Source: Natrinema halophilum
GTDB taxonomy: Archaea; Halobacteriota; Halobacteria; Halobacteriales; Natrialbaceae
Direction of reading: 5' to 3'
DNA: 64,000 nucleotides
NCBI RefSeq assembly: GCF_013402815.2
Contig: NZ_CP058601.1
Location: 1,054,001-1,118,000, forward strand
Position 1 is the first letter of the stretch. Each line of letters opens with the position of its first letter. Under the pieces are notes generated by a model. That model was not told the DNA's origin, ran no database searches, and was given only the letters and a program-made list of their open reading frames with translations. Made by a program: the position numbers and the translations under genes. Shown piece after piece: positions 52,870 through 61,627 of the stretch.

Positions 52870-53199
52870 TTAGTTGTATTCTCGCCAGCGGTGACCGCAC
52901 TCAGTGCACTTGAAAAAGCGCGTGGGCGGTTCGTCAGCCGACGCAGTCTGCTTGAGCGTGTACCACGCTTCTTGGGTGCCGCATTCGTCACAAACGACGT
53001 CGGTCGCCTTCGGTTTTCCTTCGAAATTCGCGTTTTCGTCGGATTCGATCACGTCGTCGTCGGTCTGTGACTCCGTCGTGATGAATGCGTCTTCCCGTTC
53101 CTGGTCCCGTTCGCTCGAGGCCCCGCAGTCCTCGTTCGTACAGACCATATTGTCCCCCTGGGCTTTCATCATCGAGCCGCATTCGTCGCAAAACTGCAT
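52870..53199 (-). CDS. tfs: Transcription factor S (TFS, archaeal TFIIS-like)
   Basis: 109 residues. An N-terminal zinc ribbon (FCDECGSMMKAQGDNMVC, then DCGASS) is joined by an acidic linker to the C-terminal ribbon VCDECGTQEAWYTLKQTA with SADEPPTRFFKCTECGHRW. The Asp-Glu pair in SADEP is the catalytic acid tip that makes stalled RNA polymerase cut its transcript. Length and both ribbons are normal. It is last in the row of genes coming from 55644. Confidence 0.95.
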   Translation of the reverse strand: MQFCDECGSMMKAQGDNMVCTNEDCGASSERDQEREDAFITTESQTDDDVIESDENANFEGKPKATDVVCDECGTQEAWYTLKQTASADEPPTRFFKCTECGHRWREYN

Positions 53200-53267
53200 A
53201 CCGGTTAGCTACGAACTCGAGACGCAAAAATACACCACTCCTCATACGCTTTGGTCCGCTGGTTCCG

Positions 53268-53843
53268 TCACGACGAGTCCTCGAGCATTTCGTCCTCGCG
53301 AACGAACGGGCAGTCCGCAACCCGAACGGTCGTCATCGTTGGGACGGCGAGAATTTCGGTTCCCTTTCGGGAGCATGCAACGTCGGGAGGGTCGGCAAAG
53401 TACTCGCAGTCCTGGCAGTACGACCGTTTCTCGATTTCGTGGACGGTCCGCTTGGTCGGCGTTAGGTCGTCGTTCGAGGCAACGGATTCGTCGGCCTCGA
53501 GTTGCTCCCAGAGCCGATCGCCGTCGATGTCGGCGACGTCCTGACTGTCGAATAGATCGTCGAAGTCGGGCGAACCCGATTTCGAACGGTCGGTATCGGA
53601 TCGTTCCGAGACGGTAGCTGCGAGGTCACCGAGCGGTTTGGGTTGTGCGCCTTCGTCCGTATTCACATCTCCATCGACCTCGGTGTCGGTACGGCTCGGA
53701 GACTCTCGATCGTCACCGTACGTGAGTTCAGTTTCTTGTGGTTCGGTTCGGTCTGTGCCTTCCCGATTAGCGTCGGTTTTGTCTGTGCCTTCCCGATCAG
53801 CATCCTTCTGGCTCGTCTCGTCGCTATTACCTCGGTCGGTCAT
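53268..53843 (-). CDS. Acidic protein with C-terminal Cys cluster
   Basis: 191 residues. The first 120 are Asp/Glu/Thr/Ser-rich and look disordered. The end has EIEKRSYCQDCEYFADPPDV, ACSRKG and VADCPFV, four Cys that may form one metal site. I know this layout only from haloarchaeal hypothetical proteins. Its ATG shares its A with the stop of the preceding gene (TGATG at 53841-53845), so they are translationally coupled. The conserved coupling suggests the two proteins work together. Confidence 0.78.
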   Translation of the reverse strand: MTDRGNSDETSQKDADREGTDKTDANREGTDRTEPQETELTYGDDRESPSRTDTEVDGDVNTDEGAQPKPLGDLAATVSERSDTDRSKSGSPDFDDLFDSQDVADIDGDRLWEQLEADESVASNDDLTPTKRTVHEIEKRSYCQDCEYFADPPDVACSRKGTEILAVPTMTTVRVADCPFVREDEMLEDSS

Positions 53844-54703
53844 CAGTCGGTGCCTCCGTCGTCAGTCGATCGGTTCGAACTGTACTGGTCTGACGCCGTC
53901 CCATCGGCATCGCCCTCGATGGCCTCGAAGACGCCATCAGCTGTTGCGTCGGTCGCTCGTTCGCCGTTTCCTTCGAGGGCTGGTGGTTCGCCAGTTACGA
54001 GTCGATGCGAACCGAACAACGACGATCGTTCGACGACCTCGACGAACTCGCTCCCACAGTGAGGGCACTCGGGCGCAGTCAGCAACGCGATATCGACGCT
54101 CGAATCACAGTCCTCACACACCGCGGTTCGGATTTGGAGTTGGTTCGCCGCCACCTGGAGCCGATCGGCCGCCTCCTGACGGCGGTGTTGCTCGGCGAGT
54201 TCGGCTTGCCAGTCTCGCAACCGGACCACGGCCTGTGCAAGTACCGTCGAACGGTGTGCGAGATCGTCGGTTTCGTCGACCAGGTCATCGAGGACGGTCT
54301 CGAAGTTTTCGAAGCCGCGTTCGACCGTCGTCTCGAGAGTCGCAATGTCCTTCTCGATGGCTTGCCACTCCGCTTCGCTCGGTATTTCGGGGTGATCGTG
54401 GTCGGCCGATGCCTTGCTGTCGGTTTCACGTTTAACCTGAATTACTCGGCTGCGGACGTCCTCGATGAGATCGGTAAACTCCTGGTGTTGGGCCTCGAGT
54501 TCGCCCTGCAACGCCGCAAAATCCTCACGGGCGGCAGGCTCAAACCCGTCGTCGTCGGTCGCTTCGTGGGCCGCAGTCACGAGACGACGGCACATCTCTC
54601 CGGGGCTGTCGCCTCGTCGAGCGGCTTCCTCGGTGAGCCAGTCGGTAATCTCTTCGGATGGGGAAAACGAAATCACACCCTCGTCCCGCTTCTGGCTCGA
54701 CAT
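53843..54703 (-). CDS. Coiled-coil protein with zinc-ribbon segment
   Basis: 286 residues. The N-terminus VISFSPSEEITDWLTEEAARRG with CRRLVTAAHEA looks like a ribbon-helix-helix or small helical DNA-binding domain. Residues about 60-190 are predicted coiled coil (long heptad-like Glu/Leu/Val stretches such as FENFETVLDDLVDETDDLAH). VCEDCDSSVDIALLTAPECPHCGSEF is a rubredoxin-like zinc site. Its role is unknown; a structural or DNA-linked regulator is a fair guess. Coupled to the downstream gene. Confidence 0.78.
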   Translation of the reverse strand: MSSQKRDEGVISFSPSEEITDWLTEEAARRGDSPGEMCRRLVTAAHEATDDDGFEPAAREDFAALQGELEAQHQEFTDLIEDVRSRVIQVKRETDSKASADHDHPEIPSEAEWQAIEKDIATLETTVERGFENFETVLDDLVDETDDLAHRSTVLAQAVVRLRDWQAELAEQHRRQEAADRLQVAANQLQIRTAVCEDCDSSVDIALLTAPECPHCGSEFVEVVERSSLFGSHRLVTGEPPALEGNGERATDATADGVFEAIEGDADGTASDQYSSNRSTDDGGTD

Positions 54704-54807
54704 CTACTCGAAAATGTGGTCGCGCTCGCATAAGGGTTGGTTCGAACTCAGCCGCTGAGTTCCGGCCGGCGTCGACTTTTCCGGCCGTCCGCCAACGACG
54801 ATACCGG

Positions 54808-55644
54808 TTACCTGATCTTGCGGACGTTGCTGATATCGAATCCGCCGTCGTGGATCTCGGTTTCGAACCGAACGATGTCCTCGTCTTCCAGGCGGGAGAG
54901 AACCCCTCGAAACTCTTCGACGACGAGGGTTCTGGCCCGCTCCGACCCGCCGCTTTCCCACTCGAACGAGAGGGTACCGTCCGTCGCTTCCTTGAGTCGC
55001 CCCAGATCGGACGGCTCGAGCACTTCCGCGTTGACGAGCAACAGGATTACGCCGCCCCAGCGGTGAGATGCTCGTTTGAGGCCTTTCAACAGAACGGTCA
55101 GATCCGAGAGACCGAGACGGTCGTCGGCCGCCGCAATGAGGTCGGTCAACGAGTCGATCACGACGAGATTACCCGTCGCGTGATCGGTCAGGAATTCACC
55201 CAGCGCCTCGAGAACGTCGGTGCGTTCGCTTTGACTCCCTAATTCCGTGATGTCGGCCATCCCGTCTGCATACCAGTTGGTCGGGACTGGCGTCACCTGG
55301 AAGTACTCTTCCGCGAGTTCGACGAACGAGACGTCGGACATCCCTGCATCGACGAGTTCGTCGTCCATGACGAACTCCATTTCGCTGACGACAGCGCTTC
55401 GCTCGTCCGTAAACGAGACGTAGTGGATGGATTCGGGGACCGTCACCCCCTGCTCGAGATCGCCGTAATAAAGGTCGAACATGTCGGGGTCGACTTTCAC
55501 GAGTCCATTCATAGCCGCACTCGTATAACAGAACTCGCGCGCACCGGCGCCGGATTCACCCGCGAGGAGGACGACGCTTCCGGCTGGAGCACCGCCACCG
55601 ATGGTCCGGTCGAACCGTGAGATTCCAAGCGGCATCCGCTCCAT
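54808..55644 (-). CDS. RecA/KaiC-like protein with altered P-loop
   Basis: 278 residues. It begins with the KaiC/RadA-like MPLGISRFDRTIGGGAPAGSVVLL and a P-loop AGESGAGAREF where Gly-Lys-Thr is replaced by Gly-Ala-Arg, so normal ATP binding is doubtful. LVVIDSLTDLI is a Walker B-like strand, and WGGVILLLVNAEVL a third core strand. Haloarchaea have many such HTR-like proteins. Start 55644 (MERMPLG) or 55635 (MPLG). First of a likely operon of four ending with tfs. Confidence 0.8.
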   Translation of the reverse strand: MERMPLGISRFDRTIGGGAPAGSVVLLAGESGAGAREFCYTSAAMNGLVKVDPDMFDLYYGDLEQGVTVPESIHYVSFTDERSAVVSEMEFVMDDELVDAGMSDVSFVELAEEYFQVTPVPTNWYADGMADITELGSQSERTDVLEALGEFLTDHATGNLVVIDSLTDLIAAADDRLGLSDLTVLLKGLKRASHRWGGVILLLVNAEVLEPSDLGRLKEATDGTLSFEWESGGSERARTLVVEEFRGVLSRLEDEDIVRFETEIHDGGFDISNVRKIR

Positions 55645-55979
55645 ACACTCCCGTTTGGACGGATCGGTATACCTGTTGTGGCAAAACCGAGTGGTCCCTC
55701 ACGCAATCGGGATTCGCTCCGTCTCCGTTCCTCGTTCATCGAGGCCGGCCCTCAGTCGGAATCTCGGACGACGTCACCGTTTTCCGTCCCGATCGCGAAC
55801 CCACGGTCTTTCCTCGCGATTCCTCTCGAGTCTCGATGACGGACACCGGTTCGAAACCGACGAGTTCCGACTCGCACGCGATAGGCGCAACTACGTTCCC
55901 CCCGCAGAGAAACGGGTGTGCCGTCGCGGTCTTCCGTGTCGGACTGGCGACGGCACAGGCGGTTCAGGAGCGTATCGGG
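55645..55979. other. Intergenic stretch, no gene seen
   Basis: 335 bp between the RecA/KaiC-like gene and the end of the beta-propeller gene. Arginine-rich frames on the + strand are noise. It must contain the operon promoter, but no clear TATA-like box is obvious. Confidence 0.4.
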
Positions 55980-57215
55980 TTACTCGTCCATGGAGGTCCA
56001 TGGGTACGTTCGGATCAGCAAGAATTCCCGATTACCGTCGCCACCGCACCCCGTCCCACCGAGTGCATATCCGCCGTCTCGCGTCTGGATCGCCGACTGT
56101 GCTCTGTATCCGCGATCGAACTGAGCGGTCCATTCTCTGTCTCCGGAGCCGTCTATCTTTACGAGGCCGAGATGAGGCCCCGTGAGCACATATCCGCCGT
56201 CGAAAGTCGGCTCGATCGATTTCCACGCGCGATCCGGGAGAGTCACCGTCCACTCAGACCGTCCGATCGGACACGTCTTTACGACGCGCGTATGGAACGT
56301 CTCGCCCGATTGAGACACCAGTCCCACGAAGACGAACCCATCGTCGTGAGCCGACACGATAGATGAGGCGTTTTCGCGAGCATTGCTGGTCCCGAACGAC
56401 GTGAGGAACTCCTCGGTGACGCGCTCCGAGTGGAACTTGCACTTTCCGAGCATTGCGTCTTGCCTTCCGTCCAGAACGGTCCCGACGTGGGTTCCGACGA
56501 ACGCAACCCCGCCGTCTGCTGAGACCACGAGATCCGATACGGAAACCATATCGGATCTTGAATATTCCCCCACTGCGTTTCCGCGTCGATCGACCTTGAG
56601 AATCGAGGCTCGTGGACGATCGAATCCACCGGCTGCGAATCCACCGTCGACCGTCTGAGCGATGGAAAATAGCGTTCCGTCTCCGCCGTACGTTCGTGAC
56701 CACTCGAGCGAACCAGCTGCGTCCGTTCGAGCGATCCAGAGTTCCGATTCGGCGCCGCTTATTCCACCGGCTATGGCATAGCCGCCGTCGGTCGTCTGCA
56801 CGACCGAATTTATCGTCCCCCACCCGAAGGTTCGCGTCCACAGTTCTCGCCCGCCCGGATCAGTTTTCACCATCCACGCATTTGCGATCGCCTCACCGTG
56901 CGATCTCGTATTACCGACGAGAACGTATCCGCCGTCCGACGTCCGGATCAAATCTCGAACTCGTTCGTCGTCGAGACCACCGTACGTACGGCGCCACAAT
57001 TCTTTCGGTCCGTCGTGAACTGTTTGTGTCTTCGAGAGTCCGATATCCGTCCGTTCTTCCGTCGGGCTCCGGTCAGCCGTTTCTCTCGCAGTTCCGGGCC
57101 GTGTTCCGAACGTCCCTGCGCCGAGCAACGCTGTCGATCCACCAAGTGCGCTTCCGAGAACCGTCCGACGAGTAGTTCGGCGTCTTTCGTCCGCCGCGTC
57201 TCTCTTTTCTGCCAT
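55980..57215 (-). CDS. Tat-exported beta-propeller repeat protein
   Basis: 411 residues. The N-terminus RRTTRRTVLGSALGGSTALLGAG is a Tat signal. The rest consists of about seven repeats of the pattern W-x-RTYGG...QT-DGGYA-x-GG, for example SVVQTTDGGYAIAGG and SAIQTRDGGYALGGTG, which make a propeller of blades. Such exported propellers often bind polymers or partners; no catalytic residue is known. Start ATG 57215. It is a single gene with its promoter to the right. Confidence 0.85.
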   Translation of the reverse strand: MAEKRDAADERRRTTRRTVLGSALGGSTALLGAGTFGTRPGTARETADRSPTEERTDIGLSKTQTVHDGPKELWRRTYGGLDDERVRDLIRTSDGGYVLVGNTRSHGEAIANAWMVKTDPGGRELWTRTFGWGTINSVVQTTDGGYAIAGGISGAESELWIARTDAAGSLEWSRTYGGDGTLFSIAQTVDGGFAAGGFDRPRASILKVDRRGNAVGEYSRSDMVSVSDLVVSADGGVAFVGTHVGTVLDGRQDAMLGKCKFHSERVTEEFLTSFGTSNARENASSIVSAHDDGFVFVGLVSQSGETFHTRVVKTCPIGRSEWTVTLPDRAWKSIEPTFDGGYVLTGPHLGLVKIDGSGDREWTAQFDRGYRAQSAIQTRDGGYALGGTGCGGDGNREFLLIRTYPWTSMDE

Positions 57216-57420
57216 ACTTTCTATCGGTTATTCTATTTTACTATTTGTTTCGGTATCGAAAACAATGGCTGAAGAGAGGAACAAGTGACGGCATGTCGGC
57301 GAAACACACGGCCGTCCCATCGACCCGAGCCGCACGGGAAGCGCGATGTCGACTTTTGAATCGCCACGAGATAGCGGGTCAATCCTGGGCACCGAAAACT
57401 GCAGAGCACGCATTCGTCAC
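57216..57420. other. Promoter side of the beta-propeller gene
   Basis: The AT-rich stretch tctatcggttattctattttactatttg at 57219-57246 is the only clear low-GC segment and probably holds the propeller-gene promoter. The rest shows no gene. Confidence 0.35.
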
Positions 57421-57611
57421 ATGGCTGTCGTCGCCGAAATGTCGATCGGGGCAGACGAGTTCCGTCTCGGTCAGGTTGTCGCCGCGTCCCCGGTCTCTCG
57501 GTCGAGATAGAGCGCATCGTCCTGGCTGTAAAACGGGGTGTATCGGTCATTCGAGGGTACGGAACAGATCTGCAATCGTTCGAGAGAGCCACGGGGGAGA
57601 GTCCGCACTGA
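57421..57611 (+). pseudogene. Relic of a Bat/HTH-10-type regulator N-terminal domain
   Basis: Frame one, ATG 57421 to stop 57510, codes MAVVAEMSIGADEFRLGQVV. From about 57495 a second frame codes SVEIERIVLAVKRGVSVIRG and on to a stop at 57609. Joined by a one-base shift they resemble the first 65 residues of haloarchaeal bacterio-opsin-activator-like regulators (the ADEF-L-G and VE-ERIV patterns). The rest, with the helix-turn-helix, is missing or unreadable up to 57861. Hence a decayed gene. Confidence 0.6.
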
Positions 57612-57861
57612 CGGTACGACACGTTCACTTACCGATACTACACCATGCAGGAGTAATTACGTGGACTCGAGTCCCCCTGCATCGCGCCGTCTCAGTTCTG
57701 GGATGTGCTTTCGGCCTCCGTTCGTGGAGTCAGTTGGCTGCTCGAGTCGACGGTACCGGTCCGGCTGGAAAATCCAGTCGCTGTCAAGGGGGGTACCACG
57801 ACCCTGAAACGCACGACGAACGACCAGTCACGGATCGATAACGAGCCCGTCTTCACCGCCG
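57612..57861. other. Non-coding or decayed DNA downstream of the regulator relic
   Basis: About 250 bp. It may contain further decayed parts of the Bat-like regulator, but no frame matches convincingly. The RFA-P synthase gene ends on the right side on the opposite strand. Confidence 0.35.
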
Positions 57862-58842
57862 TCACGTTCCGTTCGTCTCGACGGTAGCCCCCGCCTTGGC
57901 CGGCTCTGTGAGAACGAGACGTCCCTCGAGGCCGCTGTCGGCGAGCGCGTCTTCGGCCGCTGCCCGGGCCTCGTCTGCGTGGGCAGTATCGGTAACGCCG
58001 TAGACGACGGGCCCCCACGACGATTGGCCGACGCCGGAGAGAACCGGACAGTCTTCGAGCGCTTCGACGAGTTCTCCCGCAGGTGGCCGGAAGACGCCGC
58101 CCTGGGCGTCGGCGTACCAGGACCCGTTCTTGCGGCCGATTTCGCCGATCGCTTCCCCGAAGGCATCGAGCCGGCCCTCGGCAGTAGCCGGCAGGAGTTT
58201 TCGAGTGACGACGCCGGCGATCTCGTCGGCCACTGCGGGGTCGGCGCGTTCGACGACCGCGCGCATGCTCGCATCCTCATCGTCCCCGCTGCGGCCGGGT
58301 TCGGCGTCCGGGACGATGATCACAAACCGCCACTCCGTCGGCAGGTCATGGCGAGCGACGACCGGTGGCACCGTCCAGTCGCCCTCCGCAGGTGGTTTCG
58401 TCGTAAATCGATTCGTCGGATGGCCAGCGTCGACGACGAATCTTCCGCCTTCGAACGTCGCAACGCCGACCCCGCTACGTCCCCCTCGTCCGATCGCCGG
58501 GGCGTGGGTCCTGACCCGAGGCCGGCGACCGTGTGCACGGGCCGTCGCAGCGAGCACGCTCAGCGCGAGTTGTGTCCCGCTACCGAGACCGACGTGGCGC
58601 GGGAGCGATTCCTCGAGCGAGATCGACACGCCGGGGACGCCGAGGACGTCGACAGCGCGGGTCGCGTATTTTCGAACCAGTGGATCGTCGGTAACGACGG
58701 CGGCAGCGGGCTCAGCGGTAACGGTCACTCGCGGCCTCGCGAGCCCGACACCGATGCCACCGTAGAGACGCTCACGTGCGAGCGACAGATTCTGAAAGCC
58801 GACGTGGAGTCGCGCACCTGCGCTGACAGTGGCGGTCGCCAT
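57862..58842 (-). CDS. Beta-ribofuranosylaminobenzene 5'-phosphate synthase-like GHMP protein
   Basis: 326 residues from ATG 58842. ATATVSAGARLHVGFQNLS opens the family; SLEESLPRHVGLGSGTQLAL is the GHMP-type phosphate loop, and later LSGVGQSSWGPVVYG is the conserved end. RFA-P synthase joins 4-aminobenzoate to PRPP in the route to methanopterin-type pterins; in haloarchaea, which are not methanogens, it would serve the folate- or methanopterin-like C1 carrier. The frame to 58974 adds a low-quality tail. Confidence 0.9.
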   Translation of the reverse strand: MATATVSAGARLHVGFQNLSLARERLYGGIGVGLARPRVTVTAEPAAAVVTDDPLVRKYATRAVDVLGVPGVSISLEESLPRHVGLGSGTQLALSVLAATARAHGRRPRVRTHAPAIGRGGRSGVGVATFEGGRFVVDAGHPTNRFTTKPPAEGDWTVPPVVARHDLPTEWRFVIIVPDAEPGRSGDDEDASMRAVVERADPAVADEIAGVVTRKLLPATAEGRLDAFGEAIGEIGRKNGSWYADAQGGVFRPPAGELVEALEDCPVLSGVGQSSWGPVVYGVTDTAHADEARAAAEDALADSGLEGRLVLTEPAKAGATVETNGT

Positions 58843-59042
58843 GTCGTGGCGTAGGGGGTGGGCAATCAAGGGAATTTCGACGGTGGCAACGAGGAACCAC
58901 GACGTTCCCTGAGACGTCCGAACCAGGTTACGTCGGAAACAGCCTCGTGCGCAGACACGGGGTTCTCTCCGCACAGTATTCTGCCTCCCGTTCGAACCTG
59001 CCTATCGGCTGTTCGGCGAATTCTTCCAGCCGGTCGTACCGG

Positions 59043-60362
59043 TTAGTATGGTGCATAGAAGACCCAGCCTTCGGGCGGGACCCAGATTTCGACCCAGCCG
59101 TCGCCGTCGACGGTAACGTCCGCAGCCGTCCCGCTGTAGTCCGTGAGCGTTTCGTTGCGCCACGTCGTGTATACGCGGTCGCCGTGCCACTCACTGGTGT
59201 CGTTGTTCAAGCCCACGAGCAAGGTATTGTCTCGCTCGTAAATCGCGAGATCCGAATCGGTGTGTCGCCAATACGTTGTGCCACCGGCGAGGTTCGTCTT
59301 GACCCACACCATGTTGGTTATCGCGTCGTCGTCGAGAATCTCCGTCGGGTAGAGGTTGTACACCAATGGCGTTCCCTCGATCGTGAGTACGTGTGCGTAC
59401 GCCAAGTGATATTGTGGAGGCGCGCCTTCGTCGTGGTTCTGGACGAACGGCCAGGAATGCCACGGATCCTGCGTCGTGACGCCCGCACCCTCGAGCCGAC
59501 TCATATCGCCGTAGTCGAAGACGTCATCGAGAACCCAGTATAGCGGATAGTCAAGCGCGTTCATACCGGTGTTGATGTAGGTCCGAACGTAGTCGACGGT
59601 GCCGGCCAGTACTTCACCGACACGGTTCATGTCGAATTCGTCCGCCCATCGGTTCGCGTACCGCTCCCAGTACTCGGGGTCGATGTGCTTGACCGCATCG
59701 TACCGGTAGCCGTCGGCGCCGAAATCGGCGATCTTTTTCATGTACTCGCGCAACTGCTCGCGGACGTGCGGAGCCGTGTCCTCGTGGCCGTGTGACTCGA
59801 GTTGTGCGAGATCTTTCAGCCCGAGGAGATCGCCGTGTTCGACCTGATGTTCGTCGTCCCAGTCGTCGATCGAACTGACGTGCGTGTGAAAGTGCTTTTC
59901 GTCGAACTGCGGAAAGTCGTATCCGCGGTTCGCGGCCATATGATTCATGACGCAATCGACGTACACCTCGAGGTCGTTTTCGTGGGCGGTATCGATGAGA
60001 CACTGGAAGTCCTCTTCGGTTCCGAACTCACTATCGAAGGAGCGAAAATCGACGGGTTGGTAGCCCAACGGTGGGTCGTTCCTGCTCTCCTGGTCGGACC
60101 ACGACAGCGCACTCTCCTGTGGTGCCTGAATCCAGATTCCATCGTACCCGCGATTGGCAACTGTCGGGAGCGTATCCGTGATCGTCGGCCACGTCTCGTG
60201 GAAATACTGAAAAAACACGGACTCGCCAGCGGCCGCGGCAGTCGAGGCGACTCTCGCGCCAGCGAAGGAAAGACCGGCCATCGCAGCTCCGCAGACTAGA
60301 GTGCGTCTACTGATTGGTTTGGCCCGTTGATTCCCAGATGAATGATTGCCATTCTCTGCCAT
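59043..60362 (-). CDS. Tat-exported GH13 alpha-amylase
   Basis: 439 residues from ATG 60362. The signal is ISRRTLVCGAAMAGLSFAG. GH13 regions: I DCVMNH (136-141), II GYRYDAVKH with nucleophile Asp222, III GEVL with acid Glu250, IV FVQNHDEG with Asp311. All three catalytic residues are present. A short C-terminal beta domain (from about 370) closes the protein. It cleaves alpha-1,4-glucans outside the cell, folded before export. The TATA-like agatatatatct fits a leaderless start at 60362, not 60380. Confidence 0.95.
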   Translation of the reverse strand: MAENGNHSSGNQRAKPISRRTLVCGAAMAGLSFAGARVASTAAAAGESVFFQYFHETWPTITDTLPTVANRGYDGIWIQAPQESALSWSDQESRNDPPLGYQPVDFRSFDSEFGTEEDFQCLIDTAHENDLEVYVDCVMNHMAANRGYDFPQFDEKHFHTHVSSIDDWDDEHQVEHGDLLGLKDLAQLESHGHEDTAPHVREQLREYMKKIADFGADGYRYDAVKHIDPEYWERYANRWADEFDMNRVGEVLAGTVDYVRTYINTGMNALDYPLYWVLDDVFDYGDMSRLEGAGVTTQDPWHSWPFVQNHDEGAPPQYHLAYAHVLTIEGTPLVYNLYPTEILDDDAITNMVWVKTNLAGGTTYWRHTDSDLAIYERDNTLLVGLNNDTSEWHGDRVYTTWRNETLTDYSGTAADVTVDGDGWVEIWVPPEGWVFYAPY

Positions 60363-60386
60363 GTAGACAGAGTGGACCATTTCACC

Positions 60387-60398
60387 AGATATATATCT
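60387..60398 (-). promoter_or_regulatory. TATA box of the amylase gene
   Basis: agatatatatct is a perfect palindrome 25-36 nt before ATG 60362. It is one of the strongest TATA-like boxes in the window. Confidence 0.5.
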
Positions 60399-60712
60399 AA
60401 TGATTATATCTATTAGAACTATATATTGCGAGGGAAATAGTAGGTGTGAATACGATTCGAATTAGTCGAGTTACAGAGCGAAGAAAGCGATTGCGGACAG
60501 CGGACAGCAATTCTCCCCTCGGTGGGCGGTGATTACCGTTTCGTCGGTGCTGTACGCCACCGAAAGGCTGGGCAACCGACGACGGCCAGGATGGTTCAGA
60601 TAATTCGAGTGACGACGATAGCGTCGACTGGGGGGTCGGCTGGATCGACGGGAGGCGAGTCGAGTTCGGCAGGGCGCAGCGATTATAACCTTCGGAAGGA
60701 CAGTCACCGACG
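60399..60712. other. Divergent intergenic region between amylase and GT2
   Basis: About 314 bp. The left part is AT-rich (tgattatatctattagaac, then actatatattgcg) and may hold regulator sites for the amylase gene. The right part is GC-rich with no gene. It should contain the GT2 promoter. Confidence 0.4.
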
Positions 60713-61423
60713 ATGGCGAATGTCGATGCATCGGTCGTCGTTCCCGCCCGTAACGAGAGACGTTGCCTCGAGCAGACGCTTGAGTCGCTTTCGGCGCAGA
60801 CGTTCGACGGGCGTCTCGAGATAGTCGTCGTGGCGAGTGACTCAAAAACGGTGCGAACTGCTCGAGAACATCCGGTCGTCGATCGCGTTCGTGTCGATGA
60901 CAAGCGGGCAGGTCCCGGCCCGGCCAGAAATATGGGCGTGGCCGCGTCCAGCGGCGATGTTTTGTTGTTTACGGACGCCGATACGGTCGTTCCACCCACG
61001 TGGGTCCGACGTCACTGTCGCCACTACGTCACCCCTGCCGTCGTCGGCGTCGGCGGCCCGCTCCGACCGCTCGAGGACGCGTTTCGACACCGCGCCTGTT
61101 TTCGCGTTCTCTCGGACTGGTGGTATCGAGCGTGCTGGCCGCTCGGCTTCGTCCAGCAACCCGGCTGTAACTGTAGCATTCGCCGGTCCGCGTTCGAAAC
61201 GATCGGCGGATTCGACGGTTCGCTGCGGTTCCTCGAGGATACCGACATCTCTCTGCGGCTCCGCCACACCGGGACCGTCGTCTACGATCACACCTGCCCC
61301 GTCGAAACGTCGGCTCGTCGGCAAGAGCGCATCGGCTACGGTCGACTTCTCTGGACGTATCTCGTCGGCTACCTCGAGTATACACTGCCCAACCGATCAC
61401 CGTCGCGAAACTACTTTCGATGA
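60713..61423 (+). CDS. GT2-family glycosyltransferase
   Basis: 236 residues. SVVVPARNERRCLEQTLES opens the GT-A fold; LLFTDADTVVPPTWVRRH has the DxD-like Asp-Ala-Asp that binds the metal and nucleotide sugar; GCNCSIRRSAFETIGGFD and FLEDTDISLRLR (ED acid pair) are the acceptor side. No membrane helix, so the cytosolic face. It transfers a sugar to a lipid or protein acceptor; the cell-surface target is unknown. It stands alone between amylase and ilvD. Confidence 0.92.
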   Translation: MANVDASVVVPARNERRCLEQTLESLSAQTFDGRLEIVVVASDSKTVRTAREHPVVDRVRVDDKRAGPGPARNMGVAASSGDVLLFTDADTVVPPTWVRRHCRHYVTPAVVGVGGPLRPLEDAFRHRACFRVLSDWWYRACWPLGFVQQPGCNCSIRRSAFETIGGFDGSLRFLEDTDISLRLRHTGTVVYDHTCPVETSARRQERIGYGRLLWTYLVGYLEYTLPNRSPSRNYFR

Positions 61424-61597
61424 GATACCGAGGACCGATAGGGACCGGAAGGTGGGCGTACGAGCTTCCTCGCCCTGAATATCGTTGGCGGGCGCGGTTA
61501 CCTGTACTCCCCCGCGATAGTCGAGGTTTGTCGGGGTCGGCACCCGAATCCGTTCGGACTAATCGGACACCCACGTTCGATTGGCCGAGAAAGGGCA

Positions 61598-61604
61598 ACT
61601 TATG
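61598..61604 (+). promoter_or_regulatory. TATA-like box of ilvD
   Basis: acttatg lies 24-30 nt before ATG 61628, the distance of a leaderless haloarchaeal transcript. Confidence 0.4.
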
Positions 61605-61627
61605 TCCTTTCGAATCAAGGTCTGACC

